Shown here in pieces: positions 20,789-31,700 of a stretch of 64,000 nt of DNA. The DNA is from Sorex araneus (taxonomy: Eukaryota; Chordata; Mammalia; Eulipotyphla; Soricidae), in contig NC_073306.1 of NCBI RefSeq assembly GCF_027595985.1, positions 80,576,599-80,640,598 of the forward strand, written 5' to 3'. Position 1 is the first letter of the stretch. Each line of letters opens with the position of its first letter. The notes under the pieces were generated by a model, which saw nothing but the letters and a program-made list of their open reading frames with translations, did no database searches and was not told the origin of the DNA. The position numbers and the translations under genes are program-made.

Positions 20789-20905
20789 ATGCTTGTCTTG
20801 CATGCGGCCTACCCAGGTTAAATTCCCAGCACCCCAGAGTGATCCCTTAACCCAGAGCCAGGAGTAAGTCTTGAGCACTCTGGGGTGTGGCCCCCAAAAT
20901 ACCAA
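20789..20905 (+). mobile_element. 3' part of the older SINE that received the SINE-A
   Basis: GATGCTTGTCTTGCATGCGG, GGTTAAATTCCCAGCACCCC, and GGGGTGTGGCCCCCAAAAT. Its 5' end lies before 20596. Confidence 0.7.
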
Positions 20906-20909
20906 CTGA

Positions 20910-22065
20910 ATAGAGATGAGGGAGGTGAGGAGAAAAATCAGAAAGAGGAATTCAGAGAAACCAAGAAAATACAACATAGAGGGGAAAGTAGCTTGCAGCA
21001 ACAAAGACACCAGAGAGAGAACAATACAGATGCTGACTGAAAACAAGTGCAAGGAAGTTTGCACTTTGCACCTTTTCTAGCACCTGTCACGGGGAGTGAG
21101 GGGCGTGGGTGCCTGCCTGCTGCAGGCAAGGAGTTAATGTGCCTGAGAAGAGAGGAGACAAAGGTAAACACCACTCCCTGACACACTCTGTTGTTATCAG
21201 AGATGTTTTATTCAACACTCCCTGGAGGTGTAAGCTGATAGAAGGAACTAAAAGCTTGGCTACAGATGATCTTTTCCCGGGTGGTGAAAAGGAGATTTCT
21301 TAGTTAGCACCTGGGTCTGCTGGGACCACTAATCCTGAAACTAGCAAGGGCCTTCAGAAAGGCTAGCTGCTTCTGACAAGTGCTGAGGACAAAGTATCCA
21401 CCCACATGCCATCCAACTTCCAGTCAGGCTTCTCTCCTCCACATTCTTCTCACACCTAGTCTTTCCCCACCAGCAAAATAAAGCTAAGGAGCAGGAATAA
21501 CATTTCCACCCAAATATAGTCGAAAGTGGAACCCAAAAACCGCAGCACTACTATCTGTACGAGGATGGGGGCGCACAACCTGACACCTCTCATTCTCTCA
21601 GGAAAGGGCTTTACTGAAAGCACCAGTCAGTTACCGAATCCTGGGACCAAAACCCTTGATGCCTGCAAAAGCTGCCGAACTACCCTTCTCTTAGCTCTCT
21701 GAGAAACAAAAAGAAACCAAAGGAGGACAAAGTCTTTAATCCCAAAATGATTCTTCATGTCCAATCGAGAGCGCTTGAAGAAAAATTTTCAAGTCAACAG
21801 AAAAACTGGGTTTTTTTTTTCACTTGTGTCTATAATCCTTTCTCCTCTACAAAAGAGAAACCCAACCCCCAAATGATCATTTTTCTTGGCTTAATTTCCC
21901 TATTTTTGTGATATATAATTGGAAACAGACTGCTTTTTCCTGGCTTTGGAGAACAGGATCTTCGGAGCTGTAAAAATTGCCAACTACAGAACCTCACCCT
22001 TAGCAAAATTTCCTCTACAAACCTCTTACCTCTCTACCTACTTGAAATATATTATTAGTCCAAAA
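20910..22065. other. Intronic stretch without recognisable feature
   Basis: Unique-looking DNA containing a T-run at 21811-21820. No exon is supported. Confidence 0.45.
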
Positions 22066-22069
22066 GAAA

Positions 22070-22240
22070 GAGGTTCCAGTGACAGTGCTGACATTGAGTG
22101 AGGCCCTCAGTTTGATTCTGGGCACAGCAAGGGCCAGTGAACACCTTGTGTGGCCCTGCTATTCCCCAAGCACCACCAGGTCCGAGCCTGATCAGGAGTG
22201 GTCCCAGCCCCTTAATACTGTTGGGTGTGGCCATTATGAA
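22070..22240 (+). mobile_element. Old degenerate SINE
   Basis: GTTTGATTCTGGGCACAGCA, CAAGCACCACCAGGTCCGAG, and TGTTGGGTGTGGCC. Confidence 0.6.
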
Positions 22241-22244
22241 AATA

Positions 22245-24045
22245 TTTAAATCCCTTCTTATTTGGAGAGTGAGTTTTCTCCTAACAAATTAGACAGTTTT
22301 TCTTTCTTAGTTTCTCAGCATGCCATCTACAGGGGATACTTTCTGGGAGATTATAAAGTATTCAGTGGAACCGGTTCTCCAGAGAACCTCATATTAGCCC
22401 ACAGACTGAATTAAGATTGAAACCTTGGATGTCTTAAAGAACCACTATTCAAATACTAAAACTAAGATGCCATGAACTAAAAGTGTCATGAGAAAAAATG
22501 TCATGTATGGCTCCTTCTCCATGCTCCTGCTTCAAAACATGTCACCGCCAATGGCTGACTATGCAGCAGTATCATGGAGAAATACGACGAATTCAAAATA
22601 AAGAGACAGGTGTGTCCTCCAAAAGTTTTAGTCTACTGTATTTTTTTCGTTATTCAGATAGTGTCTCATGAAAACACAACCAGTATCAATCTCAGAGAAG
22701 ACCAAAAATTAAGAAACCGAAGAGGAAGATCTGCTGAGAAAGGCTTTGGCAAAAAGGGCAGCAATGGTTAAGAGTCATTTAGAAGACCAGAAACTTCTCC
22801 CACTCACTAGGGAAGACCAGACACAGCAGTGATGCCGAATGTGTGTAATGAGTCAATGATAATTTCCCTCAAAGGCTAGTTTCATGTGCCAGCTAACTGT
22901 ACAAAGTCTAATCCGAAAGGACAAGATGCTTCATTTTTATGGCTACTCAGAGGACCGGGTTTTGAGTTGGTTTTGTTTTAGAAGAAAAGACAGAAAGAAC
23001 ATAAGTCAGAACAACACAGAGAGCACCACAAAAAAAAGTACTTAGGATGCCACATGAATTGCTAACTGCTAAATAACCTCCCTGCCTCCCCACCAAAAAC
23101 AGTACCCTGTTCTGCTGCACATCATCATACTACTAATCATAAAATGAAAACTGCCAAAAGCCACCAGTGTGTTTTTCCACATCCAATGACCAACTGCGTA
23201 CTGTCAAAATACACAAATCACTAAGGCTGCTAGTTAAATCATACTATTCAAAGCAAATCTTTTCAAACATCAAATGGAACCGAGTGTTCATCAAGTTTCA
23301 ATTAATAAGCTACAATAAGAATTTTCAAAGAAATCCACAGTTCTGCCAGCCCCTCCCCCTGCCCATGCGGTGCCCTTTCCTACCTATCAGGGGTGCAACT
23401 TCACACCTCTCAGCCCAGCCCTGGGCACATTCACCACAAAGATCTTAACCTGAGACACACACTCTCTGCTTCTTTCTGGAGAAGCCCATGATTTCTCTTG
23501 AATACCACCCCCCTGTCCCCGCCTCCACACACACACACTCACAACACACACACACACACACACAGAGTAAATTCCTTTAAATAGACCTTTGCTTCAATAT
23601 CTCGTATCCTCCTGCAATTCTTTTCTGTGAGGAGAGGTCCTGGAAAACCTGGGCTGAGATTAGGACTGACTTTCCTCTTCCTACAAAAATCAGTTCCTTG
23701 TTCCAGCCTAAGTCCACAGTTTCCTGAGAACATACATGGTGGGACTAGTTCCTGTGCTGTGCAGAACAAGTGAACTTCAGGGCAGCTTGACAATGGCCTT
23801 TGGGAGCTAGTGCAAAGGGTCAGTGCACACAGGTGAGGTGCTCATAGCAGATTTTACCATCCTAACCCACACCACACAGCTCTCCAGATGGCAGAGGTGA
23901 GTGAGCAGATGGGTGAAAATATTCTTTTCTCAAGGATATCTCCCTCACTCCCTACTCACATGCAACATAATGATGCTGGAGAGAATTTTTACTTCTAAAT
24001 TTATAAATTTACAAAATACAGTCAAACCTGAAGTGTTCTCTTTTT
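22245..24045. other. Repeat-poor intronic stretch
   Basis: About 1.8 kb with no interspersed repeat recognised. It contains a CA-type microsatellite at 23527-23565. No open frame here has recognisable homology. It could hold regulatory sequence. Confidence 0.45.
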
Positions 24046-24049
24046 ATTT

Positions 24050-24202
24050 ATTTTTGTTTGTTTGGGTGCCACATCGAGTGGTGCTCAGGGATCATCTGTG
24101 GCTCCTGGTGGTACATAAGAGACTATATGTGGTGCCCAGAATCAAACCCGGATTTGCCAAGTGTGAGGGAAGCAGCTCACTGTTCAATCTCTCTGATCCC
24201 TG
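24050..24202 (-). mobile_element. Old SINE
   Basis: Antisense GTGCTCAGGGATCATCTGTG, GAATCAAACCCGGATTTGCC, and CAATCTCTCTGATCCC. Confidence 0.7.
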
Positions 24203-24557
24203 GAGTGTTTCCATTAAAAAATTAGAAAAAACAAAAACAAAAAACTGCAGCCCTTCTCCCAAAGCACTTTAATCAACAGGAAAGTTCAAGGACTAGAATC
24301 CATAAAGATTGTTCTCTAACCATTATTTTATTCAAGGACTAAAGAGATTAAATGGGAATTTACAAATGGTCTGTCTGCCATTTCAAACAAAATCCTGACC
24401 TCCAACAAGTACCTGGGAAATAAATTATACTTTAAAAACAAAGGCGGTACTTTTCCCTTCGGTAAATACCACCCAATTGTCCAAGAGTTAAGGGCAAACT
24501 GTTGCTGTGTTACTGTACTTTTTCTTAAAGTGAAGAAAGAGTTCACATTGGAAGAGG

Positions 24558-24672
24558 GGTTATTCCTGCCTCTGTGCTCAGAGTGAACCTGGCAATGCTC
24601 AAGGGTTTGTACCCAGGAAAGCAGGATGCAAGCCAAGTGCCCCAACCCCTGAATTAATGCTCTGACCCCCTA
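24558..24672 (-). mobile_element. Old degenerate SINE
   Basis: Antisense TTATTCCTGCCTCTGTGCTC, GCAATGCTCAAGGGTTTG, and TGCTCTGACCCC. Confidence 0.55.
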
Positions 24673-24674
24673 GA

Positions 24675-25325
24675 GGGGTCCAAATTTAGGCCAAATTCTA
24701 AATTACTGTGTGATTAAATATGAAATATTAAAAATGAACTTTGCCAGGCTTCACTATCACTAAGGGTTCTCTTCTTAGATGTGAAATTCTCAGCAAAAGC
24801 AGCTAAACCTCCAACTGCCCTATAATTAGGTAACCAGGCAATATAACAGGATTATAATCATGAGGGCAAGAGTCTAGGGCCCCTTTTGCACGGGTAACCT
24901 CAATTTTAAATGTGGTTTCTATCCTCCAACATTTACCCATAAGTCTTAATGTCTGACCTGGAAAACTAAAGAATAAAAAATGTAGAATATGGTCCAAATG
25001 AGAATGATCTCATGCAGAACTTTTATGAATGTTGCTTCAAACACGCATATTGCACTTATCTTGGTTGGTTAAAAGATAAAATCATTCACTCTAAGTACGC
25101 AAAAGACAAACACTCAGAAGTCTGTGCTAAATTTTAAGCAAGAATTTGGCAAGTAGAAACCAAAGCTTGATGTCAGTTAACTAACAAATGTGTTGTTTCA
25201 AAATATGTAAAACAAGAACTCTAGAAATGGACAGGGCCCAGAATTCTTTTGGTGGGGTTCTTTCCAAGCTGTGTTGATTTATTTGTTTGACAAGAAACCA
25301 AACAAATTAGCAATAATTTGTGGTT
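24675..25325. other. Intronic stretch without recognisable feature
   Basis: A+T-rich unique-looking DNA; nothing identified. Confidence 0.5.
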
Positions 25326-25343
25326 TATAAAATACTCTGAAGA

Positions 25344-25517
25344 GGGCCGGAGCGATAGCACAGCGGGTAGGGCGTTTGCCTTGCACGCAGCCAACCCGGG
25401 TTCGATCCCCGGCATCCCATATGGTCCCCCAAGCACCGCCAGGAGTAATTCCTGAGTGCAAAGCCAGGAGTAACCCTTGAGCATCGCTGGGTGTGACCCA
25501 AAAAAAAAGCAAAAAAA
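25344..25517 (+). mobile_element. SINE-A, young, 15-bp duplication
   Basis: GGCCGGAGCGATAGCACAGC head and near-consensus body. The duplication aaaatactctgaaga lies at 25329-25343 and 25518-25532. Confidence 0.93.
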
Positions 25518-25702
25518 AAAATACTCTGAAGAAACAAATGCTATCATTTTAAGAGTTACTCTGAAAATGAGGAACCAGAGATTACTGCCATGGATCTCAG
25601 GACACAATTTTCCTCCAAAGCCACAAATGTCCTTACTGGAAACTGTTAAGGCCAGTTGTTATTTGTGAAATAATGTAGATTTAATTTTTATTATGTTTCT
25701 AG

Positions 25703-25856
25703 AGGATCTCGCCTGCACGGCAGAGCCTGGCAAGCTATCCGTGGCATATTCGATGTGCCAAAAACAGTAACAACAAGTCTCACAATGGAGACGTTACTGT
25801 TGCCCGCTCCAGCAAATCAATGAGGAAAGGGATGATAGTGATACAGTGATACAGTG
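25703..25856 (+). mobile_element. SINE-B lacking the head
   Basis: Begins in the body (ATCTCGCCTGCACGGCAGAG) and ends GATAGTGATACAGTGATACA. Only a weak tttcta match flanks it. Confidence 0.85.
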
Positions 25857-26005
25857 ATATTTCTAACTGCATATGCTCCTAGAGGTAATACCAGACTGCT
25901 TTTACATTAAAGCCCCTAAAAATATTTTTTTAATTTGGTTGTGCAAATTTTAAATAAATACTTTTAAATTTTTATTTTAAAATTTTTATTTTATTTTTAT
26001 TATAT

Positions 26006-26191
26006 ATATATATTTTTTTTTTTTTTTGGTTTTTGGGTCACACCTGGAGATGCACAGGGGTTACTCCTGGTTCTGGACTCAGGAATTACTCCTGGCGGTG
26101 CTCAGGGGACCATATGGGATGCTGGGATTTGAACCCGGTTCGGCCGCATGCAAGGCAAACGCCCTACCCGCTGTGCTATCACTCCAGCCCC
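26006..26191 (-). mobile_element. SINE-A at an L1 tail, 11-bp duplication
   Basis: Near-consensus antisense copy. The duplication ttttattatat lies at 25995-26005 and 26192-26202. It inserted in the T-rich (poly-A side) end of the neighbouring minus-strand L1. Confidence 0.88.
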
Positions 26192-26345
26192 TTTTATTAT
26201 ATTTTTGCACTTACAAACTTTCATGATTACATTTCAGTCATACAATGATCAAGTACCCATCCCTCCATCAGTGCCCATTCTCCACCACCAATGTTCCCAG
26301 CATCCCTCCTGCCACCCCCCCACAACTTCCCCCCATGCCTTTCCT
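26192..26345 (-). mobile_element. L1 3' end fragment
   Basis: Antisense L1 3' UTR: TTTCAGTCATACAATGATCA, GTACCCATCCCTCCATCAGT, CCATTCTCCACCACCAATG. It is the same family as the L1 at 14756-15345. Confidence 0.75.
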
Positions 26346-26349
26346 TTTT

Positions 26350-27385
26350 TTTAATTTTTTTAAATTTTAAACATAAGAAAAATGCCCAGTGGGTAGACTT
26401 AAACATAATAATTTAGTTTTTAAGTAATGTTACGAGTTAAAAAAATAGAAGCCTGACTTCATTAACTATTAAATGTGCTTTTATATTTTTTTTTTAATCA
26501 CAGAACAACAAAAGAAAAAAATATCAAAATGGATTATTAAGAGGTAGCAAGGTAGAGAGGCAATTCAAAATGATGGCAGAGCAAATTCCAGGGAAAAAAT
26601 TACAGCAGTACTAATACTTGCCAGCCATCCTCTAAATTCCTACTATCCTGTTAATCTTAAAATGTTTAATTCACAGATTTATAATCCCAGGAAACTGGTG
26701 ATCATTTAAATTCTGAAAATACTGGTACCGATCACCTGCTTAGTATAATACTCAAAGGACTTTTGAGTGCCCTGTTGGCTCTTAGGCCCAGATTATATCC
26801 TCAGAAAAGAATGTGTTTTTACCTTTACAAGTTTTTACAAGTCACAATCAGGCTTTCATGCAGAAAGAAGTCGTTTCTTTGAGTTTTACAAAGAAAGGGA
26901 CAATAGTTTCCTTTAAGCAAACAAATTCTGTCAATCTCTTAAGACTCAGTGACAAAGCTCTTAGAACCTCCAAGGTGTCTTGGCCCTCAGGGTATCAAGA
27001 GAATTGAAAGAGGACAGCTAATCTGTCAAACTCCTAGAAAATAGAACTGTAAATCTATTAAGAAATAAGAGTTGTAAATGTTTGCTGAATGAGTAAACTA
27101 GATGAACACAAGACTAAATGAGAGTCTAAATAAAGTACTACACTGAAGTTTAAGTGCAATAGGGAGAGTCAGCAGGAAAAGACTAAATTTTAAAGTTATT
27201 TATTTATTTGCGGTGCCAGAGGTTCAGGATGAGAGTTATTTTGGAAGAATATCCACTTGACCCTAACCTCGGTTAAGATAAGTCAACACTACCTGATACA
27301 CAAGTAACAAGAAATTTGAAATAGGCCTACAAAACTGCAGGCAAAAATGGAAAACTTGATTTAAAAGTTAAAAGTGGTCAAAATA
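26350..27385. other. Intronic stretch without recognisable feature
   Basis: A+T-rich, with no repeat family recognised beyond short A/T runs. Confidence 0.5.
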
Positions 27386-27387
27386 AA

Positions 27388-27495
27388 CAGCTGGAAGGAC
27401 TGAGTGTTTGGCTGCCAGAGGGCCTGGGTTTGATCCCATGCACCCATAGAACAGGGAGAGCAACACCAGGTGTGCCCCAAACAGAAGAAAAAATT
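27388..27495 (+). mobile_element. Old SINE fragment
   Basis: CTGGGTTTGATCCCATGCAC, CAACACCAGGTGTGCCCCAA, and an A-rich tail. Confidence 0.6.
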
Positions 27496-27770
27496 AATTT
27501 CACATTTCCAAGTATGTTCATTTTTAAGTAATATTTCTATTTATAGGAATTAATATAAACACATCATATCTATACTGGACAAATATGATACTCTGAATTA
27601 TTGCTATCTTAAAGCATATGCCTCTGAAGAACGTACAACCACAGAAATATTGTAATGCAGGGCAATCTCTTTTTCTCTTCCACGTGGAAGATATTAATGA
27701 AAATAATTACAGGATTATAAAACTGAGAACAAATTCACCACATCTAGTTTTCTACAAAAGGCAAATGAAG

Positions 27771-27941
27771 GGCCAGAGAAACAGTTCAGTGGGGAGGGCG
27801 TTTGCCTTTGGTTTGTGGCCAACCTGGGTTCAATCCCCAACAGTTCATATAGTCTCCCAAGCACCGCCAGGAGTGATTCCTGAGTGCAGAGCCAGGAGTA
27901 ACCATTGAGCATTGCTGGGTGTGACCCAAAAAGGAAAAAAA
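27771..27941 (+). mobile_element. SINE-A, 15-bp duplication
   Basis: Moderately diverged SINE-A. The perfect duplication aaaaggcaaatgaag lies at 27756-27770 and 27942-27956. Confidence 0.9.
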
Positions 27942-27957
27942 AAAAGGCAAATGAAGT

Positions 27958-28082
27958 GGGGCCAGAGCAACAATATAGTGGACAGGGCTCCTGCCTTGCA
28001 CAAGACCGGCCTGAATTTGATCCCGGAGTAAACCTTCAGCACCACTGGGTAGAGCCCCAAAACAAGACAAAACAAAAAGACA
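27958..28082 (+). mobile_element. Old SINE with deleted body
   Basis: GGGGCCAGAGCAACAATATA head and a CACCACTGGGTAGAGCCCC end; the central body is missing. Confidence 0.65.
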
Positions 28083-28136
28083 AATAAAGTTCATTACAAA
28101 AAGAGTCACAATAGATTTCTTAAGATTCTTAGTTCT

Positions 28137-28303
28137 GAGGCTGAAGCAGGTAGGGCATTTGCCTTGCATGCAGCCTACCAGAGTTTGTTTTCCAGCATCT
28201 CATATGGTCCCCTGAGCACCACCAGGAGTAATTCCTGAGTGCAAAGCCAGGAGTAACCCCAGTGCATCGCTGGGTGTGACCAAAAAAGCAAAAAAAAAAA
28301 AAA
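28137..28303 (+). mobile_element. SINE-A with deleted A box
   Basis: GAGGCTGAAGCAGGTAGGGC shows loss of about 14 bp including the A box. Flanks aagattcttagttct (28122-28136) and aagattcctacttct (28304-28318) are an imperfect duplication. Confidence 0.85.
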
Positions 28304-28368
28304 AAGATTCCTACTTCTCATAAATAATGTGAAATAGTATTCAAAATAGTCAAAAATATTTTACATAT

Positions 28369-28547
28369 GGGCTGAAGTGATAGCACAGCGGGTAGGGTGT
28401 TTGCCTTGCACGCAGCTGACCCGGGTTTGATTTCCAGCATCCCATATGATTCCCTGAGCATGGCCTGGAGTAATTCCTGAGTGTATGAGCCAGGAGTAAC
28501 CCCTGTGCATTGCCATGTGTGACCCAAAAACCAAAAAATAAAAAATA
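28369..28547 (+). mobile_element. SINE-A, young, 17-bp duplication
   Basis: Near-consensus copy with duplication aaaaatattttacatat at 28352-28368 and 28548-28564. Confidence 0.92.
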
Positions 28548-28667
28548 AAAAATATTTTACATATATGTCTTATGGAAAACAAGTGCAAATAATTATACAT
28601 GTGTATAAATGGTTTAGTGTGTGAATATGTATATATGGATATATATTTTTTCATGGTTATATTTCAT

Positions 28668-28918
28668 GGGCTGGAGCGATAACACAGCAGCAGGGCGTTT
28701 GCCTTGCACGCTGCCGACCCGGGTTTGATTCCTCTGCCCCTCTTGGAGAGCCCGGCAAGCTACCGAGAGTATCTCACCTGCATGGCAGAGCCTGGCAAGC
28801 TACCCGTGGTGTATTCGATATGCAAAAAACAGTAACAACAAGTCTCACAATGGAGACGTTACTGGTGCCTGCTCGAGCAAATCGATGAACAACGGGATGA
28901 CAGTGACAGTGACAGTGA
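28668..28918 (+). mobile_element. SINE-B, young, with expanded terminal repeat
   Basis: Close to consensus throughout. The tail CGATGAACAACGGGATGACA continues as three GTGACA units. This is the cleanest SINE-B in the window. Flanks catggttatat and catgattatat may be an imperfect duplication. Confidence 0.93.
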
Positions 28919-28972
28919 CATGATTATATGTGCATATATAAAAATATGTACATATATAAATATATATATACA

Positions 28973-29114
28973 TGGTTTGGGGGTCACACCCAGCGATGCT
29001 CAGAAGCTAGTCCTGCAGTGCTCAATGGTTGATCCAGCAGTACTGGGGATCAATCACTGTCTTCCAGTGGTTGTATTTGAGGATCAAGCCCAAACCTCAT
29101 GCAAAGCAGAGTTC
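28973..29114 (-). mobile_element. Old degenerate SINE
   Basis: Antisense GGGGGTCACACCCAGCGATG, then a rearranged body with GGATCAAGCCCAAACC. Confidence 0.65.
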
Positions 29115-29888
29115 TTGACATATATCAAAAATATAGGTCTTGTCCTCAGTCATTCTTAATTTAATCAGTTGAAATTAACATCTCAGTGAGTTAATAAAGC
29201 CATATTTTCCACTTTTCAAATGTATGTCTAACACCCTAAAACAGTGTTTGTGTCAAACAGACATCAATAGTGTGCTATGCTGCCCCTATGGGCTAACATT
29301 CAAAATAATAAACTCGCCAAGGGTTGCCTTTGAAGCACTAGGGTTCAAAAGTAAGCTGGCCATTTTTATTTTAAAAACATGAGCTGAATCAACAGTTGCT
29401 AGGTAAAGCTGGCCAGTAATGGTCAGATTCCATCAAAACAGGAAAAATTAAAGTTGACAAATGACAAAGACTAGCTGAAGGGCTGAAATAACGCTGAAGC
29501 CTTGAAACACTGAACAATACAAAGTTAAGGCCAAAAGCTAGGAACACCAAGAAACAGAGCAACATCCTCTAACTGACACAACTTCAATTTAATTGCCCTT
29601 AAGGGGGGTAAGAATTATTTCCCTGCCTCCTCTGCCAACACCAAGCTTTTCCTAAGGAAGCCAAGTCACGCTGACCAACAATGTCTAGAGAATTAATAAC
29701 AGAAATTAAGAATAAAGATCCACATTCATACAAAGAAATTCTATTTATAACAGAAGGCCACTTTCAGAGAGGAGCTGTAATCTGGCACCCCTGTCAGACC
29801 ATCACCTAAGAGAATCACAGAAATCATAGCTGTGTTTCAACACAGGGCTCCGTTTCCTTGGAGGGGGTCTAACAGAAGGCACCTGAAA

Positions 29889-29928
29889 GGCTGCGCAAAA
29901 ATCCGGCTGCGCAAAAATCTGGCTGTGC
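29889..29928 (+). repeat. 16-bp tandem repeat, two and a half copies
   Basis: Units GGCTGCGCAAAAATCC at 29889-29904 and a one-base variant at 29905-29920, followed by a half unit to 29928. Each unit carries a TGCGCAAA core. Confidence 0.85.
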
Positions 29929-30390
29929 TTTGCTGGTCGAGGCTACAGTCCAGCTAGGTCAGGAATCAGAATTCACAGAAAACCGTGCAGAAACTTGGTC
30001 AAGCAAGGAACCAGACTCCAGCCTCTAATCCTTAGAGTGGAGCGATGAAAGGTGTGCCTGCCCACTAGTGTGGGTTGTAAGGATTACCTGTGACTGTCCC
30101 TAAAACATTGACAGCCTCAGCCCCATCAACTTGGGCTGTTTTATTACCAGTAAGAAAGAGCCAATTGCGCACAGAAGTCACTGCAGGCAGCCCAAAGTAC
30201 CAGTTCAAGGAAATTAAAAGGTCTTGACATGTACTTTCTACTTGTACAGACGGATCTCCCAAACCCACCTGCTTACTCTTAATAAGGATGCTAGACTTGG
30301 GGAGATGGGTCCCTGCTACGCTTCCGTGTCGCACAGCTGAGCGACTCCGACCATCGCTGGGTTGGGCCCCCAAACAAAAAGGTCAGGTAA

Positions 30391-30444
30391 TGTCATTTGC
30401 ACCATGTCTGTCACTTGCACCATCCCTGTCATTTGCACCATGCC
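30391..30444 (+). repeat. 18-bp tandem repeat, three copies
   Basis: Three adjacent 18-bp units of the form TGTCATTTGCACCATGYC at 30391-30408, 30409-30426 and 30427-30444. The middle unit has CACTTG in place of CATTTG. The array lies about 340 bp from the CpG island, on the intron side. Confidence 0.85.
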
Positions 30445-31200
30445 TCTTGCTCTTCTCCAGGCACCGCCGGGTCAGGACAATCCACAGTAACAAGCGCTGC
30501 GCGCTCAGCACCGGGCGCTGTTATATCGTTCCATCCTCAGAGGCCCGCATTAGTATTTATTTCCATTTCACAGCTACGGAAAAGGAGCAAGGTTTTTCTC
30601 CGTGTTTTTTGTTGTTGTTGTTGTTGTTGTTTTTAGTCGGCTATCTTTACAGTCCACTCTATTCTGCCTAGAGGTCAGGAACCCCGTCTCCCTAAAATGC
30701 CATTCTGTTAAGTGTGGCAAACGCCCCCAATAAAACACGGCGTTGTTGGCAACCGTCCGAGCAACAGTGCGGGGCTGTCCGAGTGCCCTAACCAAATGAC
30801 GACCTTTTGGGAGTCAACTGGGCAGGACGGCGAAGAGACCCGGGATGCGTTCGCTACGGGGGGCTTCGGCCTGCAGGACAGCGCCCCGCCCCTCCAGCAC
30901 TGCCCCTCGAGGGCGCGTCCGTCGGCGAGTTCTCCTCGCTTCCGAGCACCGGGTCCCTCGGCCGCCGCCTCCGCGTCTGCGACGGAGCACACACCCTCAA
31001 GCCCGGTCCCCCCCGACGCCGCTCCGCGTCCGCAGAATCCGCGCGCGCTTAGAGAGAGGCTAGCAAGTTGTCGCCTCCCCAGAACTGCGACATCGCTTCC
31101 CGGGGCTGGCGCTCTCCCCCACGCACCGCCAGCCGCTGACCCCCTGCTCCCCCAGGCGTAAACACTGCAGGGCGGACGCCGCCCTCGCAAGTCCGATGTT

Positions 31201-31215
31201 GGGGGGGGGGGGGGG
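31201..31215 (+). other. Run of 15 guanines in the CpG island
   Basis: An uninterrupted G15 run lies about 130 bp inside putative intron 1, just downstream of the exon 1 donor. Such runs can fold as G-quadruplexes and often cause length errors in assemblies. On the transcribed strand it would appear as C15 in the pre-mRNA. Confidence 0.8.
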
Positions 31216-31343
31216 CGAGAGGGTCCTGGAGCCCACTCCCTACTCCCCCGCGGCGGGGAAGCCCGGCTGGGAACCCCGCGCAGAGCGCACGGGCAGCGCG
31301 CAGCCTTGCAGAGCGCAGGGTCCCGGGCCGCGGCCGCACGTAC

Positions 31344-31700
31344 CTCGGAGGCGCGGGGTGCCCGGAGATCTTCCAGCCGGACAGACGGAAGGTGCCCCCG
31401 GCCCGCGCGCGGCGTCCGCAAGCTCAGCTGTGTGCACTGCAGCGCTCGGCGCAACTACGCCATCCGGGGACTTTCACCTCCTGCGGGGAGCTCGGGGGAG
31501 CGCGCAGGGAAAGTGGTCGCGCGCTGGAGCCGCTCGCTGCCCGCCCGCCCCCTCTCGCTCGCTCTCTCGCTCTCACTCGCGGGGAAGAGCAGAGAGCGCC
31601 TCGGCGGCCCCGAAACCCTCGATTACCCCCATCGGGCCGACCCCGCGCGCTCGCTCGCTCTCACTCGCGCGGGCGGGGACTGGCCCGACGCCACAGCAAT
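31344..31700 (-). other. TGFBR3: Candidate non-coding exon 1 of TGFBR3
   Basis: On the minus strand the sequence CCTCCGAG|GTACGT gives a good donor (exon end 31344, GT at 31343-31342) in the middle of the CpG island. The start site cannot be read from sequence. I set the outer edge near the GC box at 31671-31678 as a guess. Other donors in the island cannot be excluded, and alternative first exons are known for this gene in human. Confidence 0.5.

Larger units (their letters stand above)
29115..30780. other. SINE-free 5' part of intron 1, with short tandem repeats
   Basis: This repeat-poor stretch next to the promoter contains no recognisable SINE. It includes a 16-bp tandem repeat at 29889-29928, an 18-bp triplicate at 30391-30444 and a (GTT)n run at 30606-30634. 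No exon is visible. With the CpG island it forms a gap in SINE insertions from about 29.12 to 32.79 kb. Confidence 0.6.
5897..31343 (-). other. TGFBR3: Putative TGFBR3 intron 1 (about 25.4 kb)
   Basis: The interval runs between the exon 2 acceptor and the best exon 1 donor in the CpG island. The 3' boundary is well supported; the 5' boundary depends on the exon 1 call. It contains no open frame resembling a known protein. The content is interspersed repeats plus repeat-free stretches, listed separately where they show something. Confidence 0.65.

Noticed and set aside
30708..31454. 248-codon open frame on the minus strand, and long frames on the plus strand up to 32006
   Set aside because: GC-rich CpG island with few stop codons. 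Frames overlap on both strands, have promoter-like composition and show no domain. They fit the non-coding first exon region of TGFBR3.
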